Assembly: GCA_029946045.1 (NCBI GenBank)
Contig: JAQSDS010000069.1
Span: 1 to 6,859 of the forward strand
Direction of reading: 5' to 3'
DNA from: Rhodoferax sp.
GTDB lineage: Bacteria > Pseudomonadota > Gammaproteobacteria > Burkholderiales > Burkholderiaceae_C
Length of the DNA stretch: 6,859 bases
This document shows positions 1 to 6,544 of this stretch, one piece after another (the stretch's first letter is position 1; each line of letters opens with the position of its first letter). The notes under the pieces were generated by a model that did not search any database, was not told the origin of the DNA, and was given only the letters and a program-made list of their open reading frames with translations. The position numbers and the translations under genes are program-made.

Positions 1-410
1 ATGCGGCCAATGCCCGCAATCGGGTTCAGTTTTGAAAAATTGGGGGCCAGGGACTTGGTTGAGATCAACCAGCCGCCGAGCATCATGGGTGCCAGCAGCG
101 CAGCCAACAGCATCATGATGGCGAGGGGCAACATGGCCTGCACCGCGTGCACCACCATGTTGCCGGCGTGCACCATCATGCGGGTGCTGTCAAAAGCCGA
201 GGTACGTTCAAACTGCAGCCCGTCGCGCATGGCACTGCCGAATTGCTGGCCGAGCGAACCCGACATGATCCACAAACCGCCCAAAGCGGTGAACAGCATG
301 ACAAAGGTCACCAGTTCGCGCGAGCGCGCCACCTGACCTTCTTCGCGCGCTTTGTGCAAACGTTCGGGCGAAGCCGGTTCTGTTTTTTCGAGATCACTTT
401 CTTCTGCCAT
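1..410 (-). CDS. flhB: Flagellar export gate protein FlhB, N-terminal part (cut by left edge)
   Basis: FlhB is an inner-membrane protein of the flagellar type III export gate; its cytoplasmic C-terminal domain, outside this window, switches export from rod/hook to filament substrates. Translation from the ATG at 410 gives 136 codons before the edge. It starts MAEESDLEKTEPASPERL and continues with HKAREEGQVARSREL, the conserved acidic/basic N-terminus of FlhB. Two hydrophobic stretches (about residues 34-50 and 84-108) fit the first membrane helices, and the fragment ends at a KLNPIAGIGR segment typical of the family. The start is supported by GGAG five bases upstream. It lies about 120 bases after cheZ, the usual betaproteobacterial order, and could be read from the che operon or from its own weak promoter in that gap. 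The autocleavage site (NPTH) cannot be checked because it is beyond the window. Confidence 0.95.
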   Translation of the reverse strand, partial: MAEESDLEKTEPASPERLHKAREEGQVARSRELVTFVMLFTALGGLWIMSGSLGQQFGSAMRDGLQFERTSAFDSTRMMVHAGNMVVHAVQAMLPLAIMMLLAALLAPMMLGGWLISTKSLAPNFSKLNPIAGIGR

Positions 411-532
411 CAATGCTCCGAAGCAGCAAACGCACTGCGCCGCATGCAAAGATTATTGAGGCAGAGGCCTTGGCTTGATCAGGCGAACAAAGCAGGGTTA
501 GGGCTGTTCATTTTGCAATCAGAAAAGACTGG

Positions 533-1174
533 CTAAAACCCAAGGCTGGCCAGCAGATCATCGACCTCCGTCTGGTTGTCAAGCGAGTCCGGCGCACCTG
601 ACTTGATACGGGGACCATTGAGCAGGCCACCGCCCGCCTCCTGACGTTTTTCCTCGGGGGTGTTGTCCACCAGCAGTTGCAACAATTGGGTTTCCATTTC
701 CTTGATGAGGTCCATCATTTTCTTGATGACCTGACCCGTCAAATCCTGAAAATCCTGGGCCATCATGATTTCCATCAGCTGGGCACTGGTGGCCTGGGCC
801 TGCCCGGGTACCTCAGACAAATAGCGCCGGGTGTCGCTCACCAGTTGGTCAGCGTCCGCCAGGGCCGGCGCGGTGGTAGACCACTGCGTCCAGCGCTCCG
901 ACAAGTCCACCGCCCGCATGGCCAGTTGGTCCTGGATGGGTTGGGCCACATCCACAGCATTCAGGGCCCTTTCAGCGGCACGCTCGGTCATTTTGGCGAC
1001 ATAGTTCAGGCGGTCACGGGCGTCGGGAATGGACTCGGCGGCGCGCGCAATGCTTTTGTCGAGGCCTAGTTCGCGCATGCTTTCAAGCATCTGGCGGGTT
1101 AACTGCCCGATGCGAATCAGCAGTTGCTCGGCCGAATCGCCTTCTGGCGGTACCAATGGATTTTGCTGTGTCAT
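533..1174 (-). CDS. cheZ: CheY-P phosphatase CheZ
   Basis: CheZ speeds dephosphorylation of CheY-P and so ends the motor signal; it works as a long four-helix-bundle dimer in the cytoplasm. The 213-residue protein matches the usual family length (E. coli 214). The diagnostic core [18 protein letters not shown] lies at residues 137-154; Asp144 and Gln148 correspond to E. coli Asp143 and the catalytic Gln147. The C-terminal tail ends [10 protein letters not shown], the conserved CheY-binding peptide, after a flexible linker of about 30 residues. The ATG at 1174 overlaps the cheY stop in an ATGA, which implies translational coupling of phosphatase and substrate. A G-rich stretch about six bases upstream may serve as a ribosome site. 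Having cheZ places the pathway with the enteric-like, CheZ-terminated systems. There are no odd features. Confidence 0.97.
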   Translation of the reverse strand: MTQQNPLVPPEGDSAEQLLIRIGQLTRQMLESMRELGLDKSIARAAESIPDARDRLNYVAKMTERAAERALNAVDVAQPIQDQLAMRAVDLSERWTQWSTTAPALADADQLVSDTRRYLSEVPGQAQATSAQLMEIMMAQDFQDLTGQVIKKMMDLIKEMETQLLQLLVDNTPEEKRQEAGGGLLNGPRIKSGAPDSLDNQTEVDDLLASLGF

Positions 1175-1575
1175 ACCGAGCCCCCGTCCCTTTCTATTTT
1201 TTCAAAAATCTTGGTGAGTTTTTCCTCCAGCGTGACCGCTGTGAACGGCTTCACGACGTAGCCATTGGCACCGGCCTGGGCGGCAGCAATGATGTTTTCC
1301 TTTTTGGCTTCAGCGGTCACCATCAGGACCGGCAATTTGCTCATGGCAGGGTCGGCGCGGATGGCCCGCAACATTTCCAGGCCATCCATGTTGGGCATGT
1401 TCCAGTCCGACACCACAAAACCGTACCGGCCGCCCTTGAGCTTTTCCAGGCCGGCAGCGCCATCTTCGGCTTCGTCGACATTGGCAAAACCGAGTTCCTT
1501 GAGCAGATTACGAACAATCCGGCGCATCGTCGGGAAATCGTCGACCACCAGTATCTTTATATTTTTATCAACCAT
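1171..1575 (-). CDS. cheY: Chemotaxis response regulator CheY
   Basis: CheY is a single-domain receiver that is phosphorylated by CheA and then binds the flagellar motor switch. I chose the ATG at 1575 (134 residues) instead of an open reading frame extending to 1647. GGAG lies five bases upstream of it, the protein then begins [13 protein letters not shown], and its residue numbers coincide with E. coli CheY. Acidic pocket Asp12/Asp13, phospho-acceptor Asp57 (in [10 protein letters not shown]), Thr87, Tyr106 and Lys109 are all present. The extra 24 upstream residues have no CheY counterpart and fall in the cheB-cheY gap. The gene overlaps cheZ by four bases. This copy sits next to cheZ, which favours a motor-binding role over that of an auxiliary receiver. 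Confidence 0.97.
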   Translation of the reverse strand: MVDKNIKILVVDDFPTMRRIVRNLLKELGFANVDEAEDGAAGLEKLKGGRYGFVVSDWNMPNMDGLEMLRAIRADPAMSKLPVLMVTAEAKKENIIAAAQAGANGYVVKPFTAVTLEEKLTKIFEKIERDGGSV

Positions 1576-1609
1576 GTTCACTCCAATCAAATGCCTGACA
1601 AAACAAATA

Positions 1610-1641
1610 TTTTTGCCCCGGTTCAAGGTGCCCGGCAAAAA
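1610..1641. repeat. Inverted repeat in the cheB-cheY gap
   Basis: The arms TTTTTG (1610-1615) and CAAAAA (1636-1641) are complementary, and inside them CCGG (1618-1621) pairs with CCGG (1632-1635). This leaves a two-base CC bulge and a ten-base loop. On the che-operon strand the stem is preceded by T residues and followed by A residues, the opposite of a classical intrinsic terminator. It is therefore more likely a processing or mRNA-stability hairpin, a protein-binding dyad, or chance. The whole gap is only 83 bases. Function is unassigned. Confidence 0.4.
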
Positions 1642-1658
1642 CGTCACACCTTTTTGCG

Positions 1659-2744
1659 CTACACACGATTGCCTCGCTCACCCAGCGATGACAGGTGCGT
1701 CATCACACGTTGGCTCATGTCGCGCAGCGCGACCACTTCACAGGCGGCGCCAATGGCAATCGCCTCCCGGGGCATGCCAAACACCACACAACTGGCCTCG
1801 TCTTGCGCCAGCGTGTGCGCGCCCGCCTGACGCATGCGCAGCAGACCCTCGGCCCCGTCGCGACCCATGCCCGTGAGAAGCACGCCGACAGCATTTTTCC
1901 CCGCATGCAGAGCCACCGAGTCAAACAACACATCGACCGATGGACGGTGCCGGTTGACGGCGGGTTCCTGGTCCACCTGAGCGACGTAGTTTGCGCCGCT
2001 GCGTCGGAGCGACAAATGAAATTCGCCCGGGGCAATGTAGGCATGACCGGGCAGAATTCGTTCGCCCTGCACCGCCTCCGAAACCCGGACCCGACACACC
2101 TTGTTCAGGCGCTGCGCAAAGGAGCGGGTGAAGCCGGCGGGCATGTGCTGCGCAATCATGATGCCCGGACTGTCGGGCGGCAACGGCAAAAGCACTTCAC
2201 GGATGGCTTCGGTGCCGCCCGTCGAGGCGCCAATGATGATGAGCTTTTCGGTGCTGAGCCAGGCGTTGTGCAGCATGGGTGCCTGGTGCAGTGGCTCTGT
2301 CAGGCTGCCGGTGCTGCGATGCTTGGGAGGCGGCAGTTGGGCAAGCGCGGCAATGCGGATTTTCCCGGTAATGAGTTCCGTGTAGGCCAGCAAGCCATCT
2401 CGAATGCCCAGGCGCGGCTTGGTGATAAAGTCGATCGCACCAAGTTCCAGTGCACGCAGCGCGGCTTCTGACCCGCGCTCGGTCAATGACGACACCATCA
2501 CCACCGGCATGGGGCGCAAGCGCATTAATTTTTCAAGAAATTCAAGGCCGTCCATGCGCGGCATTTCAACGTCGAGTGTCATCACGTCGGGGTTGTGCAA
2601 TTTGACAAGATCGCGGGCCTGCAAGGGGTCAGAGGCGGTGGCCACCACCTCCATGTCGGGCTGACTGTTGATGATTTCCGACATCAAGTTGCGTATCAGC
2701 GCCGAGTCGTCAACACAAATGACCGTGATTTTTCGCTGACTCAT
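1659..2744 (-). CDS. cheB: Chemotaxis methylesterase/glutamine deamidase CheB
   Basis: CheB removes methyl groups from chemoreceptor glutamates (and can deamidate glutamines) and is activated by CheA through its receiver domain. The 361-residue protein has both parts. An N-terminal receiver (about 1-125) has Asp12/Asp13, phospho-acceptor Asp58 in the motif [11 protein letters not shown], and Lys109. After a linker (about 126-165) comes the C-terminal methylesterase, with Ser174 in [13 protein letters not shown], His200 in AQHMP and Asp296 in LLTGMGRDG. These match the E. coli Ser164/His190/Asp286 triad with a constant offset of ten. The start at 2744 overlaps the cheD stop (ATGA), with purine-rich GAGGGCGGG upstream. 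The paired methyltransferase gene cheR lies two genes upstream, so both halves of the adaptation cycle are co-transcribed. Confidence 0.98.
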   Translation of the reverse strand: MSQRKITVICVDDSALIRNLMSEIINSQPDMEVVATASDPLQARDLVKLHNPDVMTLDVEMPRMDGLEFLEKLMRLRPMPVVMVSSLTERGSEAALRALELGAIDFITKPRLGIRDGLLAYTELITGKIRIAALAQLPPPKHRSTGSLTEPLHQAPMLHNAWLSTEKLIIIGASTGGTEAIREVLLPLPPDSPGIMIAQHMPAGFTRSFAQRLNKVCRVRVSEAVQGERILPGHAYIAPGEFHLSLRRSGANYVAQVDQEPAVNRHRPSVDVLFDSVALHAGKNAVGVLLTGMGRDGAEGLLRMRQAGAHTLAQDEASCVVFGMPREAIAIGAACEVVALRDMSQRVMTHLSSLGERGNRV

Positions 2745-3400
2745 GGCGTACCCGCCCTCGGGTTGCCGTGATTGTCATGGTGGCTGAGCTCCAGCGACAC
2801 AAGCTTGCCGGTGAGCGGCTGTCGGGCCAAAGCCGGCGCCAGCGCCTGTTCGTCATGGCGCAACAGAAGCGTGTCTTCCTGGCGGCGCAGTTTGCGCAGG
2901 GCAACCCGACCAGACATTGGAAAGTAATTGATTCGACGCGGTAGCGCACCGCGCAGATCCTGCGCCACCACCGGGATCTGTTCCGCCTGCAGAAATCGAA
3001 GCACAAAGTCGGCATTGCGTTCGCCAATGTTGATTTTGGACAAAGTGTTCATGACAGCACCCCCGCCAAACACCTTGGCTTCCAGCCTGTCGCGGCGGGC
3101 GCCCGCCTTGAGCAGTTCGCTCATCAGCATGGCCATGGCGTGGATGCCGTAGCGCATGGAAGTGCTTGGACTGTGCGGCGTGTCGTCGGCATCTTCGGGC
3201 AACATGAAGTGGTTCATGCCACCCACGCCGGCCGTGCTGTCGCGCAAACAGGCGCTCACGCAGGAACCCAACACGGTGGTCAGCAAAATGTCACTGGTGG
3301 TCACATAACACTGGCCTGGCATCAATTTGACTGCGGCAATGCCAAAGTCGCGATCGTAGTAATGCAGGTTGGCCGAGGGTTTGGTGTCAAGTGAGTTCAT
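2741..3400 (-). CDS. cheD: Chemoreceptor glutamine deamidase CheD
   Basis: CheD converts specific receptor glutamines to glutamates, tuning receptors to activate CheA. In this 219-residue protein the active-site residues fall in [14 protein letters not shown] and GGMNHFMLP: Cys47, His64 and Thr41. Their spacing (Cys to His 17 residues, Thr to Cys 6) equals that of Thermotoga CheD Thr21/Cys27/His44. The FGGGAVM segment and a G-R-V-rich strand later in the chain also fit the family. The protein is longer than the roughly 160-residue Thermotoga/Bacillus forms, with added N-terminal residues and a basic, His-containing C-terminal tail of about 50 residues, as in many proteobacterial CheDs. It overlaps both cheR upstream and cheB downstream by four bases, giving a tightly coupled receptor-modification cassette. 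No CheC gene is visible; CheZ supplies phosphatase activity instead. Confidence 0.96.
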   Translation of the reverse strand: MNSLDTKPSANLHYYDRDFGIAAVKLMPGQCYVTTSDILLTTVLGSCVSACLRDSTAGVGGMNHFMLPEDADDTPHSPSTSMRYGIHAMAMLMSELLKAGARRDRLEAKVFGGGAVMNTLSKINIGERNADFVLRFLQAEQIPVVAQDLRGALPRRINYFPMSGRVALRKLRRQEDTLLLRHDEQALAPALARQPLTGKLVSLELSHHDNHGNPRAGTP

Positions 3401-4266
3401 GCTGAGGCCTTCGCCTGCCGTGAGCTCAGTTCATACACTGTCTTGCCGCGCAGGCGGAACAGTTGGTGGGCAAAGGAGAAGTTTTCGGAATGCCCGGCAA
3501 ACAGCAGCCCATGGGGTTTGGTCAGCGGAACAAATTTTCGCAATATCTTTTCCTGGGTCTCCCGGTCAAAGTAAATCATCACGTTGCGGCAGAAAATGGC
3601 GTCGAACGGTTCTTTCAAGGACCAGCTCGGTTCAAGCAGATTGAGTTGCTCGAAGCTCACCATGGCGGCCACTTCCGGGCGAATCCTGACCTTGCCTGTA
3701 TGGCTTCCGGCGCCCTTCAAGAAAAAGCGCTTCAACCGTTCCGGCGACAGTTTGCTAATCTGCTCGGTTGCGAAGATGCCCTCGGCGCCAAGGGCGAGCA
3801 CGTGCGTGTCGATGTCGGTGGCGACCACACGGGCCTGGCTTGCACGGCTGCCAAGCGTTTCGATCAGGGTCATGGCGATCGAGTACGGCTCTTCTCCAGT
3901 CGACGCAGCAGAACACCAGACGGTCATGGCTGGCCCACAACTTCGGGCGTGCTCAGCCAGCAAGGGAAAGTGGTGGGGTTCCCGAAAAAACGCGGTCAGG
4001 TTGGTGGTCAGGGCGTTCACAAACAACTGCCATTCATGATCATTGGGGTTGGACTGCAGCAAGCCCAGATAAGCAGAAAACTCCTTCAACTTGAGTTTTC
4101 GTAAACGCCGTGCCAGGCGACTGTAGACCATTTGCCGCTTTTGCTCGCTCAAGGCAATACCGGCTCGTTGATGGATCAGCATGCGAATTTTTACAAAATC
4201 ACTGTCCGTGAGAATGAAATCCGGCCTGACGGACGAATTGACAGCGATGATCGGATCTGGGTGCAT
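3397..4266 (-). CDS. cheR: Chemoreceptor methyltransferase CheR
   Basis: CheR transfers methyl groups from S-adenosylmethionine to receptor glutamates. The 289-residue protein has the N-terminal helical CheR_N domain (about 15-75), with basic Arg/Lys-rich helices around 43-61 that fit receptor contact. The conserved NALTTNLTAFFREPHHF segment lies at 84-100. The SAM-binding fold follows, with CSAASTGEEPYS (118-129), ATDID (about 148-152) and CRNVMIYFD (about 226-234). The C-terminus is rich in basic residues. The ATG at 4266 has no good Shine-Dalgarno sequence, but no other in-frame start lies between it and the upstream TGA at 4303-4305, and the next Met (residue 29) would cut into the domain. 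It is the first gene of the minus-strand unit and overlaps cheD by four bases. No cheA, cheW or receptor gene precedes it here; the neighbour upstream is divergent. Confidence 0.96.
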   Translation of the reverse strand: MHPDPIIAVNSSVRPDFILTDSDFVKIRMLIHQRAGIALSEQKRQMVYSRLARRLRKLKLKEFSAYLGLLQSNPNDHEWQLFVNALTTNLTAFFREPHHFPLLAEHARSCGPAMTVWCSAASTGEEPYSIAMTLIETLGSRASQARVVATDIDTHVLALGAEGIFATEQISKLSPERLKRFFLKGAGSHTGKVRIRPEVAAMVSFEQLNLLEPSWSLKEPFDAIFCRNVMIYFDRETQEKILRKFVPLTKPHGLLFAGHSENFSFAHQLFRLRGKTVYELSSRQAKASA

Positions 4267-4550
4267 ACGCTTTGGTGAGGTCGCCGGCGCAAAATTGGCT
4301 TTTCATGGTACTGACACTTGAATTTACCAACCAATGTAACCACGCAAACCTGGATTCGATGGGCCAAGGACCGTACCAAAAAGCCTCTTATTTGGCGAAT
4401 AAGCTCAGCGGCCAGACCTGCTTGATCACACTGACAGGCAACAAATCAATCTCTCGTGACATTCAAAAAGTACATTTTTACAAATCAGATGCGCTAGCAT
4501 GGCTTGGGTCACAATCGACTCCTGTAATTTTTAAATGCGCAGTGACGGCA
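4267..4550. promoter_or_regulatory. Divergent intergenic region between cheR and the heme-oxygenase/B12 gene
   Basis: This stretch of about 284 bases separates two divergent units, so it should hold promoters for both. It is more AT-rich than the flanking genes, particularly 4441-4540. On the plus strand it stays open from a TTG at 4272 into the downstream gene, so part of it could be an N-terminal extension; composition and lack of domain similarity argue against that. I found a 17-bp palindrome at 4387-4403 but no convincing sigma-70, sigma-28 or sigma-54 promoter. The best plus-strand guess is a weak TTGGGT (4504-4509) followed by TAATTT (4525-4530) at a short 15-base spacing. No tRNA, riboswitch or mobile-element remnant was recognised. 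Confidence 0.6.
4387..4403. promoter_or_regulatory. 17-bp palindrome, candidate operator
   Basis: The sequence CTTATTTGGCGAATAAG is a near-perfect dyad: seven of eight base pairs around the central G match, the only mismatch being one position from the inner pair. Its size and placement between two divergent transcription units fit a dimeric repressor or activator site. The recognising protein is unknown and no second copy was seen in the window. If the plus-strand gene actually starts at 4305 or 4359, the dyad would lie inside coding sequence and the operator idea weakens. Confidence 0.35.
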
Positions 4551-6530
4551 ATGGAAACAGGACTGCTCCAGCCTCAACTCACCTTGATGGAAGAACTCAA
4601 GGCGGCTAGCTTTACGGCCCACAGCCAATTGCATCGCGCGCCCTTCTTTGTGGCACTGGCGGCCCGCGAACTGCCGCTGGAATCTTATGTCGGACAACTC
4701 CGCGCCCTGGCGCTTATTCACGTTGTTCTGGAGCAGGCGCTGACCGACAGCACGGACCACAAAGTGGCCCAGGTCTGGCGCACTGACATGCAGAAACTGG
4801 CACTGATTGCACAAGATCTTCAATACTTTGAGCAGCGCAATGTGCCCGATTTGAAGGAGTCTGTGGCGGCGGCCCAGCTTGTCGCTCAGCGCCTTCGACT
4901 GCAATTCATCGAGCAGCCTCTGACCTTGCTGGCCTGTCTTTATGTCTTGGAAGGGTCCATGCTGGGCGCCGTGGTGTTACGACCCATGTATGCGCGTGCC
5001 CTGCAGCTCGAGGATGGGAAAGGCCTGGGCTATCTGGGCGGAAATGGGGCCAACACACCGCACCGTTGGGACACGTTCAAGCAGGCCATGAATGCGCTGG
5101 TGCTTGATGAAGCGCAGCGCCAGCAACTTGCCAATGCTGTTGTCTTTTTTTTCCGGCAACTGGAAACCATCTTCTTGGCTTTGTACCCGTTTGCGCCTGA
5201 ATCCAAGGTCTTTCTTGTCACCTCGATCAACCCGGAGGCTGGCTACCACGCCATACCGGCTGATGCGCGTGAGGTACAGGCCGCCGTGCGGGCTGGTGAC
5301 CTGTGCTGGCAGCGTTTTCCTTATTTCGAGCGGCGCTATGGAGAGCGTGGCGGACGTTTTGCCCGTAGCGATGCCGCCTGGCAGGCAACACTGCACCAAT
5401 TCCCCGTCACGCATATCCTGCAACAGGTACGCTGGCTTGGGCACGTGCTGGCAGGCCGTGGCATGCCGACCTATCTGCTCGAGATACAACTCAAAATTCT
5501 GGTCACAGAACTCATCGCTGCCGTTCCCGAACGGCAATCCAGCTATGAAAAATTGTTGATTGGAGCCATCGACTTGCACGCATCAAGGTGTCGGTACTTA
5601 ACCGATGCCCAACTCCAAAGCCTGGCCGATGGTTTTGACCAGGCCGTTGGCGAGCAATGGCGCACGTACCTGCCAGACATAGGCGTTTTAATTGGCTATG
5701 CCATCACCGATGACCTGAACGGCAGTGTCAATGCGGTGCTGAGCCTGCGGCGCTGGCTCACCGACGCATCGCGTTTCCCGAACGAATGGATCTCTGCGGT
5801 TTATCAGGCGCTTGCGCAAGGCATTCAAATGGCTTTTCCTCAAGCGGATGCCCAACGTGAACTTGTGGAAGCAAGCCACCGCTGCATTGAAGAGTCTGTT
5901 TATCAGACTTACATGGCCGCGCTGTTGGCTGGCAAGCGTGATCTTTGCGCCGATATGGTTCAGTCACTGATGAACAAAGACACCTCGGTTCAAGACTTGT
6001 ACACCGGGCTGCTACAACGCTCAATGTACGAATTGGGTGAACGCTGGGAACATATGCAGATGACGGTGGCTTCTGAACACGTGGCCACGGCCATCACCGA
6101 GCAAATGCTGGGCCTAATACGGTCTCGGATCAGCAAGGAACCCAAGCGAAACAAAAGCATATTTATTGCATGTATCGCAGACGAATTTCATCAACTTGGC
6201 GCTCGCATGATCGCGGATTTGTGTGAATTCCGCGGCTGGGACAGTCACTTTCATGGCGTCAACGCGAGCATCCCGGATTTGCTGCACATCATTGCAATAA
6301 GGCAGCCAAGCCTGCTGGGGTTTTCGTTGAGCCTGCCAGCCAACTTGGCTTCGCTGATCAGAACCCTTGACGCCATCAGCAGCCACTACCCGGACTTGCT
6401 TATTTTGGTGGGTGGGCAGGCGTTCCGCTGGATCGGCAGGGAGGCTATACAAGCCTATCCCAACACCAACTGTATTGCTTCTCTGGATGAACTTGCGCAA
6501 AAGCTTGCGGACTATGAGGTAGCATTGTAA
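4551..6530 (+). CDS. Heme-oxygenase-like / cobalamin-binding fusion protein (putative B12 photosensor)
   Basis: Numbered from the ATG at 4551, the protein has 659 residues in three parts. Residues about 8-215 resemble BphO-type heme oxygenase: LKAASFTAHSQLHR with His24 as likely proximal heme ligand, YVLEGSMLGA (131-140) as the distal helix, and WDTF at 173-176. That family opens heme to biliverdin, Fe and CO. Residues about 220-440 are unassigned, mostly helical-looking, with RYGERGGRFARSDAAW at 262-277. Residues about 445-659 form a B12 module: a helical cap with W499-x9-E509-H510, the CarH/LitR signature, then a Rossmann-like domain with E545-x-H547-x-x-G550, x41, S-x-S, x26, GG (621-622). 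His547 would be the lower cobalt ligand. No DNA-binding or membrane segment is seen. The start is uncertain: no candidate has a clear Shine-Dalgarno, and in-frame alternatives are 4272 (TTG), 4305, 4359 and 4587. Domain calls are firm; catalysis and light sensing are inferred. Confidence 0.85.
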   Translation: METGLLQPQLTLMEELKAASFTAHSQLHRAPFFVALAARELPLESYVGQLRALALIHVVLEQALTDSTDHKVAQVWRTDMQKLALIAQDLQYFEQRNVPDLKESVAAAQLVAQRLRLQFIEQPLTLLACLYVLEGSMLGAVVLRPMYARALQLEDGKGLGYLGGNGANTPHRWDTFKQAMNALVLDEAQRQQLANAVVFFFRQLETIFLALYPFAPESKVFLVTSINPEAGYHAIPADAREVQAAVRAGDLCWQRFPYFERRYGERGGRFARSDAAWQATLHQFPVTHILQQVRWLGHVLAGRGMPTYLLEIQLKILVTELIAAVPERQSSYEKLLIGAIDLHASRCRYLTDAQLQSLADGFDQAVGEQWRTYLPDIGVLIGYAITDDLNGSVNAVLSLRRWLTDASRFPNEWISAVYQALAQGIQMAFPQADAQRELVEASHRCIEESVYQTYMAALLAGKRDLCADMVQSLMNKDTSVQDLYTGLLQRSMYELGERWEHMQMTVASEHVATAITEQMLGLIRSRISKEPKRNKSIFIACIADEFHQLGARMIADLCEFRGWDSHFHGVNASIPDLLHIIAIRQPSLLGFSLSLPANLASLIRTLDAISSHYPDLLILVGGQAFRWIGREAIQAYPNTNCIASLDELAQKLADYEVAL

Positions 6531-6544
6531 AAATAGGGAAAAAA

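Noticed and set aside
453..478. Possible sigma-28-like promoter for flhB (TCAAG, then CTCAATAA on the minus strand).
   Set aside because: Only about half of the consensus positions match at both boxes and the spacing is slightly off; too weak to call.
1576..1647. 24-residue N-terminal extension of CheY in the open frame up to 1647.
   Set aside because: The ATG at 1575 has a strong GGAG site and gives exact CheY numbering; the extension lies in the intergenic hairpin region.
1695..2471. Long plus-strand open frame of about 258 codons opposite cheB, and similar ones opposite cheR and cheZ.
   Set aside because: These are antisense shadows of well-supported genes in GC-rich DNA; the translations are low-complexity and His/Arg-rich with no recognisable domain.
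4294..4330. Possible sigma-28-like promoter for cheR (TCAAGTGT then GCCAATTT on the minus strand).
   Set aside because: The spacer is 14 bases instead of about 11 and the -10 element lacks the GATAA part.
4305..4370. LEFTNQCNHA in the upstream open frame, reminiscent of a radical-SAM start (TNxCNxxC).
   Set aside because: The second and third cysteines of the CxxxCxxC cluster are missing and no radical-SAM domain follows; chance resemblance in probably non-coding DNA.
4426..4512. Minus-strand 28-codon ORF with a GTG start preceded by CAGGAG at a six-base spacing, upstream of cheR.
   Set aside because: The ribosome-site match is good but the peptide (Cys/Leu-rich) resembles nothing I know, and a short ORF of this kind is expected by chance. 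Not listed as a gene.
4977..5579. Minus-strand open frame of 200 codons opposite the heme-oxygenase/B12 gene.
   Set aside because: The opposite strand has clear domain motifs in its frame, and the antisense translation shows no family resemblance.
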